Source of the DNA: a virus
Length of the DNA stretch: 34,203 nt
Virus record (IMG/VR): IMGVR_UViG_3300007538_000091
Span: 1-34,203 of that record
Direction: 5' to 3' (one strand)
Shown: piece after piece, positions 30,337 to 34,203 of the stretch
Layout: each line of letters starts with the position of its first letter
Numbering within the stretch: the first letter of the stretch is position 1
The notes under the pieces: model-generated
Told to the model about the DNA's origin: nothing
Database searches by the model: none
The model's input: only the letters and a program-made list of their open reading frames with translations
Program-made: the position numbers and the translations under genes

Positions 30337-31245
30337 ATGGCTATTTCACGTTCCCAGCTCCTTAAAGAGCTGTTACCCGGTCTGAATGCATTGTTCGGTT
30401 TGGAGTACGGCAAGTACGAAAACGAACATGCAGAAATTTATGAGACCGAAAACTCGGATCGTTCATTCGAGGAAGAAGTCAAGCTGTCAGGCTTTGGCGC
30501 CGCTCCTGTGAAGAACGAAGGTTCTGCAATCCAATACGACTCAGCACAAGAAGCATTCACGGCTCGTTACAGCCATGAAACAGTTGCGATGGGTTTCTCT
30601 ATCACTGAAGAAGCGATGGAAGATAACCTGTACGACTCATTGTCTGCACGGTATACAAAGGCACTTGCTCGCGCAATGGCTTATACCAAGCAAACAAAGG
30701 CCGCTTCTCTGTTGAATACAGGCTTTACCACCTTCCAGTCTGGAGATGGCGTGACATTGTTCAACGCTTCTCACCCGACTGTTGGTGGTACCCTGAACTC
30801 AAACCGTCCGTCTGTTGCGGCCGACCTCAACGAAACTTCGCTTGAGCAGGCAGTGATTGACATCGCCGGTTATACAGATGAGCGTGGGTTGTTGATTGCG
30901 GCTCGTCCTCGCAAGTTGGTTGTTCCCCCTTCATTGATGTTCGTGGCAACTCGTCTCCTTGAGACAGAACTGCGTACAGCAACGGCGGACAACGATCTGA
31001 ACGCGATCAAGAGCAATGGATCAATCCCTGAGGGATATCGTGTCAACCACTACTTGACCGATACCGATGCATGGTTCCTCATCACTGATGTACCAAACGG
31101 CATGAAGCACTTCGTGCGGACTCCGATGCAAACCTCAATGGATGGTGACTTTGACACAGGTAACGTGCGCTACAAAGCGCGTGAGCGTTATTCATTCGGT
31201 GTCTCAGATCCACTAGGCATCTACGGCTCTCCCGGAGCCGACTAA
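30337..31245 (+). CDS. Major capsid protein
   Basis: 302 residues; AAGGAG 6 nt before the ATG. AEIYETENSDRSFEEEVKLS resembles the arm/E-loop of HK97-fold capsid proteins, followed by a spine helix region (ARYTKALARAMAYTKQTKAA), NASHPTVGGTL, and a P-domain (RPRKLVVPPSLMFVATRLLE). I recognise this pattern in capsid proteins of aquatic podoviruses and Mu-like heads. A strong terminator follows directly, as expected for a high-output gene. Confidence 0.88.
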   Translation: MAISRSQLLKELLPGLNALFGLEYGKYENEHAEIYETENSDRSFEEEVKLSGFGAAPVKNEGSAIQYDSAQEAFTARYSHETVAMGFSITEEAMEDNLYDSLSARYTKALARAMAYTKQTKAASLLNTGFTTFQSGDGVTLFNASHPTVGGTLNSNRPSVAADLNETSLEQAVIDIAGYTDERGLLIAARPRKLVVPPSLMFVATRLLETELRTATADNDLNAIKSNGSIPEGYRVNHYLTDTDAWFLITDVPNGMKHFVRTPMQTSMDGDFDTGNVRYKARERYSFGVSDPLGIYGSPGAD

Positions 31246-31249
31246 ATAT

Positions 31250-31273
31250 AAGGGGCCTTCGGGCCCCTTTTTA
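31250..31273 (+). terminator. Rho-independent terminator after major capsid gene
   Basis: AAGGGGCC-TTCG-GGCCCCTTTTT: 8-bp stem, UUCG loop and T-run, 5 bases after the capsid stop codon. Confidence 0.92.
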
Positions 31274-31284
31274 TTCCTGACAAG

Positions 31285-31298
31285 GGTGCATTTGCACT
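31285..31298 (+). repeat. Near-palindrome copy 9
   Basis: GGTGCATTTGCACT with T-run, between the capsid terminator and the next gene's binding site. 13 of 14 positions. Confidence 0.7.
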
Positions 31299-31328
31299 TT
31301 TGACTCTGGCCACGACAGGAGAATCCAA

Positions 31329-31736
31329 ATGGCTAATACAACTTTCACAGGACCAGTGAACTCTAATAACGGCTTCGTTGGCGCAGTTACTGGTAACGTA
31401 ACAGGTAACGTAACAGGTAACGTAACAGGTGCCTTGACTGGTGCAATAACTGGTAGCATCCAAGCACTCTCGGGTGCCGGAGCAGTGAATCTGACCAGTT
31501 TAATTACAGAGATCACAACAACTGGCGCAGATGCTTTGACCCTTGCTAATGGGACAGCGGGACAAATCAAAATCATCACTATGGTTGTTGATGGAGGCGA
31601 CGGCACATTGACTCCGACTACATTTGCCAATGGGTCTACAATCACATTCAATGATGCTGGTGACTCAGTTATGCTCGTTTATAACTCAACTGTAGGTTGG
31701 GCTCTTGTAGCGAATACTGGCGCAACTGTTGCTTAA
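31329..31736 (+). CDS. Repeat-containing structural protein
   Basis: 135 residues; AGGAG 7 nt before the ATG. Opens with TTFTGPVNSNNGFVGAVTG, then three GNVT units and similar ALTG/AITG repeats that look like a beta-helical or collagen-like fibre stalk. The C-terminal 80 residues form a small beta domain with DGGDGTLTPTTF and VMLVYNSTVGWALV. Such proteins are usual as capsid fibres or surface decorations in aquatic phages. Role inferred. Confidence 0.72.
   Translation: MANTTFTGPVNSNNGFVGAVTGNVTGNVTGNVTGALTGAITGSIQALSGAGAVNLTSLITEITTTGADALTLANGTAGQIKIITMVVDGGDGTLTPTTFANGSTITFNDAGDSVMLVYNSTVGWALVANTGATVA
31392..31427 (+). repeat. Three tandem 12-bp repeats
   Basis: GGTAACGTAACA repeated three times without change, encoding GNVT units. 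Perfect identity suggests recent slippage expansion; the copy number may vary between relatives. Confidence 0.9.
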
Positions 31737-31745
31737 TGATTAATT

Positions 31746-31820
31746 AATGTCTCAGTCAGACATTCAATCAGCGTATACCACTGCTGATAATCCGTAATAC
31801 AAAAGGGGTCGAAAGGCCCC
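31746..31820 (+). other. Two hairpins in the 31737-31840 gap
   Basis: AATGTCT-CAGTC-AGACATT (31746-31764) and GGGGTC-GAAA-GGCCCC (31805-31820, one G-U pair and a GNRA-type loop). Neither has a T-run, so they may act as RNA processing or stability elements rather than terminators. Confidence 0.5.
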
Positions 31821-31840
31821 GCTCTTAGAGGAAAAATTTC

Positions 31841-32377
31841 GTGGACAGCTTATCTCAAGTTTTTCAAGTTAGTAAGCGCGAGAGCGGATTTGCCGTCCTC
31901 GGCCCACATCGGCTTAAAGAATTTTCGATTATTGGGACCGCTAGCGAGGGCAAGCTTACGGTTTTTGACACCGATACAGCGCCTGTCTCAGGCACTTATG
32001 GCCAGTCCGGTACAACAGTAACGGTCACCGATGTCGGTCATGGATTATCCACAGGTGATGTCGTTGGTATTTGTTTCAGCACTGGGACTGGGGGTACGGC
32101 AACTTCCGGGAATTACTCCATTACAGTGACCACCGCTGATGCCTTTACAATAACAATGCTGAACTCCGACACGATTACGAATGATCCAGCTTGTATTTAT
32201 GTCGCAAACGATGGTCCGAACCAAAAGAATCCAAAGCGCTGGTTGATGTGCAAAGGGGTTTCGGCCAATGACACCTTTGCAAATGTGTTCCCAGTTCCGA
32301 ATAGCGGATTCATCACTCGGCTTGGCGTTTATTTTGTAATGACCAACCTCCTTGAAGCTGACATGTTTTTCGAATAA
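31841..32377 (+). CDS. Hypothetical structural protein with beta-sandwich-like domain
   Basis: 178 residues starting at GTG with AGAGGA upstream. The centre (TVTVTDVGHGLSTGDVVGIC, ATSGNYSITVTTADAFTIT) is a repeat often seen in phage tail and fibre proteins that place small Ig-like or SH3-like domains on the virion. The ends are alpha/beta. Stop overlaps the next ATG as TAATG. Probably a virion component. Confidence 0.72.
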   Translation: MDSLSQVFQVSKRESGFAVLGPHRLKEFSIIGTASEGKLTVFDTDTAPVSGTYGQSGTTVTVTDVGHGLSTGDVVGICFSTGTGGTATSGNYSITVTTADAFTITMLNSDTITNDPACIYVANDGPNQKNPKRWLMCKGVSANDTFANVFPVPNSGFITRLGVYFVMTNLLEADMFFE

Positions 32378-32670
32378 TGGCCACTCCTGATCGCGTTAAA
32401 AACAAGATGAAAGAGCTTGGTCTCAGCGGCGTGAACAAGCCGAAGAGAACGCCGAGCCATAAAACAAAGTCCCATGTCGTGATGGCAAAGGAAGGCGATC
32501 AGCATAAACTAATCCGCTTTGGACAACAGGGTGTTAAAGGCGCTGGGAAGAACCCACAGACCGCAAAAGACAGAGCCCGAAAGAAATCGTATTATGCTCG
32601 TCATGACGCACAAGGGAAGCCCTCAACCAAGTTGTCTGCTAAGTATTGGTCTCATAAGGTGAAATGGTAA
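32377..32670 (+). CDS. Conserved basic phage protein
   Basis: 97 residues, very basic. LSGVNKPKRTPSHKTKSHVV, then GDQHKLIRFGQQGVKGAG and ending KLSAKYWSHKVKW is a pattern I recognise as widespread in uncultured aquatic phages, always of unknown role. It may bind nucleic acid inside the head. The TAATG overlaps on both sides point to coupled translation. Confidence 0.8.
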   Translation: MATPDRVKNKMKELGLSGVNKPKRTPSHKTKSHVVMAKEGDQHKLIRFGQQGVKGAGKNPQTAKDRARKKSYYARHDAQGKPSTKLSAKYWSHKVKW

Positions 32671-33053
32671 TGACTCCAGAAGAAAAGAAACAAGCACAAG
32701 GTTTGGTCTCCCGGCTAAAGTCAATGACATCCCGTACTTACGGCACTAATGGCAAGAAAGTAACAGACTTCGATAACTTGACCACTGCGCAAGCCGTAAA
32801 AGAATTAGAAGGTATGACCCCAGCCGAGCGTAAGCGTCAACTGGCTAAAGCGGAAGCCTTTGTTGCAAATCAGGCGACTGCTGAGAAAGATCTCCGTGCT
32901 ACTCGTGAGAAGGCCAAAGTGAATCCACAAACTGGTAAAGTAGGATTTAGTAAGGGCGGTAAGGTGACTAAGTTTAAGCCTTGCGCCGCATGTCCATCTG
33001 TTGCCAAGTGTAAGGCCGCAGGTAAGTGCCTCGCCAAAGCGAAGAAGAAGTGA
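32670..33053 (+). CDS. Basic protein with C-terminal cysteine motif
   Basis: 127 residues from the ATG at 32670, better spaced from AAGGTG than the ATG 6 nt earlier. Helical middle (TTAQAVKELEGMTPAERKRQ) and a Lys-rich end with CAACPSVAKCKAAGKC, a possible zinc site. It is between conserved small virion-region genes, so it may be a virion or DNA-condensing protein. Its stop overlaps the next ATG. Confidence 0.72.
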   Translation: MTPEEKKQAQGLVSRLKSMTSRTYGTNGKKVTDFDNLTTAQAVKELEGMTPAERKRQLAKAEAFVANQATAEKDLRATREKAKVNPQTGKVGFSKGGKVTKFKPCAACPSVAKCKAAGKCLAKAKKK

Positions 33054-33331
33054 TGGAGCGTTATTTTAGGGCCCTTCATGAATACATGAATGAAGTACAG
33101 TCTTTTCAGAAAGGCGGTCCTGTTCAAAAAGAAAACATCCCAGATGACCTTGTTCGGCAAATAGCGGCAAGCTATGGGATCTCTTTGGATCCCAAGCAAT
33201 CGAAGAACTTGACGCCCGAAGAAAGACAAGAACTTATCTCAGCAATGAACCAACTCGGTGTTAGCGTTGAGCAGTTTGCCCGAGCCATTAATCGTCCTGT
33301 AGACTACATTAGGAAGTTTATCGCAGGGTAA
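33053..33331 (+). CDS. Small hypothetical protein
   Basis: 92 residues from the ATG at 33053 (TGATG overlap). Helical; DLVRQIAASYGISLDPKQSK and SAMNQLGVSVEQFARAINRP look like two short helix-turn-helix-like units. Starts with MERYFRALHEYMNEV. No family is recognised. A regulator or a small virion protein are both possible. Confidence 0.7.
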   Translation: MERYFRALHEYMNEVQSFQKGGPVQKENIPDDLVRQIAASYGISLDPKQSKNLTPEERQELISAMNQLGVSVEQFARAINRPVDYIRKFIAG

Positions 33332-33338
33332 TTAAGAT

Positions 33339-33788
33339 ATGGAATACCGGATAGGGACAGAGGCCGATATACGGCCGATTTGCCAGCTTGGCAAGAAGAT
33401 GCATGCTGAGAGTGAGTTTCAAACCCTTCACTGGAACGAAGAGAAGGTTTTGAAATGGCTTGATATGAACGTCAAAAGCCCGAATCGATTCGTGTACTGC
33501 GCCTATGACAATGACACCCTATCGGGTGTCTTTATCGGCTCTGTATCAGAATTCTATTTTGGCAATGACCGCCTTGCATCAGATCTCCTCTGGTATGTTG
33601 GTGAAGCGTACAGAGGCACTCGAGTAGGCATTCGGCTCCTCAAAGAATTCCAAAAATGGGCGACCGAACAAAACGTGAATCGAATCCAAGTTGGCGTCTC
33701 ATCCGGAATGTCTATGGACAGAACAGGCGCTCTCCTAGAGCGCATGGGGTTTAGCCAGATAGGCGGAATATACAAGGTAGATCGATGA
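33339..33788 (+). CDS. GNAT-family N-acetyltransferase
   Basis: 149 residues. MEYRIGTEADIRPICQLG is the usual GNAT opening; the acetyl-CoA loop is YRGTRVGIRLLKEF (R-x-x-R-x-G variant of Q/R-x-x-G-x-G/A); the C-terminal GALLERMGFSQIGGIYK matches the last strand pair. It transfers an acetyl group, substrate unknown. Weak binding site (AAGAT). GNAT genes among structural genes are common in aquatic podoviruses and may modify a virion or host protein. Confidence 0.88.
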   Translation: MEYRIGTEADIRPICQLGKKMHAESEFQTLHWNEEKVLKWLDMNVKSPNRFVYCAYDNDTLSGVFIGSVSEFYFGNDRLASDLLWYVGEAYRGTRVGIRLLKEFQKWATEQNVNRIQVGVSSGMSMDRTGALLERMGFSQIGGIYKVDR

Positions 33789-34203
33789 AGTCATTTGAAG
33801 AAAAACTGCTAGGCCGCCTGTACTGCTTCTGCGGGGGTGGAGATGACGGTGGAAATTCCGGCTCTGAAGATGAGGCGGCCGCAGAGCAGAGGGGCTATGA
33901 CATGGGCGGTGGTGGCTACACCGGCGCAGACGACTTTGGATTCTCTGACGACACGATCGGCGGTTACGACGGCGCTGGGGATATTGGCGGCACGGAGCCC
34001 GGTGGTGGCGATGATGATAGATTAGCGGCAGAGGAAGCCGCCAGACAAGAAGCCGCTAGACAAGAAGCCGCTAGACAAGAAGCTCAGAGAGCGAGAGAGC
34101 AAAGAGAAGCTGAGGAAAGAGAAGCCGCCAGACTTGAGGCGGAGATGGCGGCTGAGTATGCCAGACAAGAATCCGCCAGACAAGAAGCCGTAAGACAAGA
34201 AGC
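33785..34203 (+). CDS. Repeat-rich structural protein (partial, cut by right edge)
   Basis: Starts with ATGA overlapping the GNAT stop and stays open to the window end (139 codons). After a short start with two Cys (RLYCFCGGGDDGG), it has an acidic Gly-rich region, then an Ala/Glu/Arg/Gln region of AARQE units, probably a long single helix. Its codons repeat (AGACAAGAAGC and close variants). Likely a tail-fibre, needle or internal head protein; the rest lies outside the window. Confidence 0.75.
   Translation, partial: MKSFEEKLLGRLYCFCGGGDDGGNSGSEDEAAAEQRGYDMGGGGYTGADDFGFSDDTIGGYDGAGDIGGTEPGGGDDDRLAAEEAARQEAARQEAARQEAQRAREQREAEEREAARLEAEMAAEYARQESARQEAVRQE

Noticed and set aside
6485-31298. 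Near-palindromes as sigma70 -35 boxes (TTGCAC)
   Set aside because: No -10 element lies 16-18 nt downstream of the copies; most run straight into a ribosome binding site.
1-34203. CRISPR arrays, insertion sequences, tRNA genes
   Set aside because: No spaced direct repeats, transposase or tRNA cloverleaf was seen.

Overview
The window is a segment of a tailed double-stranded DNA bacteriophage genome, cut at both edges. It holds a contiguous head-morphogenesis block (small and large terminase, portal, GroES-like cochaperonin, scaffold-like protein, major capsid protein), a T7 gp4-type primase-helicase, a phage recombination set, and many short genes that overlap at ATGA, TAATG or GTGA junctions. 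The GroES-like gene, the very large polyvalent virion protein and several small structural proteins resemble uncultured aquatic phages, probably with short tails. No tail tube, lysis, integrase, DNA polymerase or RNA polymerase gene is visible. The host cannot be named; the GGAG-type ribosome binding sites and sigma70-like promoters suggest a Gram-negative bacterium.

Layout: (1) 1-6486, plus strand: one giant polyvalent protein, open at the left edge, with a possible nested gene at 3020. (2) 6500-12496, minus strand: about 17 tightly overlapping genes, including a RecB-type exonuclease, a Sak-type annealing protein, an SSB-like protein, HNH and PD-(D/E)XK proteins, an excisionase-like HTH protein and many unknowns. 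(3) 12560-15278, plus strand: RusA-like resolvase, a small unknown, primase-helicase and another unknown, divergent from block 2 across a short spacer. (4) 15298-21475, minus strand: unknown genes, tiny membrane peptides and a MoxR-like AAA+ ATPase with a VWA/metallopeptidase-type partner. (5) 21892-34203, plus strand: packaging and capsid genes, small structural proteins, a GNAT enzyme and a repeat-rich protein cut by the right edge.

The most striking content is in block 4. Five intergenic leaders on the minus strand each fold, by eye, into a complete hammerhead self-cleaving ribozyme: CUGAUGA, GAAA and a NUH cleavage site, with a G-C pair at 10.1-11.1 and perfect or near-perfect stem I. Two have the circular order called type II (21102-21157 and 20129-20181) and three are type III (21483-21545, 20437-20488, 18902-18950). 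Each sits between a stop codon or promoter and the ribosome binding site of the next gene. The leftward transcript would therefore be cut into defined pieces, each with a fresh 5' end just upstream of a gene. A sigma70-like promoter at 21755-21782 and a second at 18958-18986 feed this block, and terminators lie at 18974-18994 and 15621-15644.

Two genome-wide signals were also seen. One is a family of nine near-palindromes (AGTGCATTTGCACT or AGTTCAATTGCACT), mostly in gaps between genes. The other is the heptamer GCCCGAA, about 26 copies on the plus strand against about 7 on the minus strand regardless of gene direction. All family names come from recognising sequence patterns by eye; no search was run.
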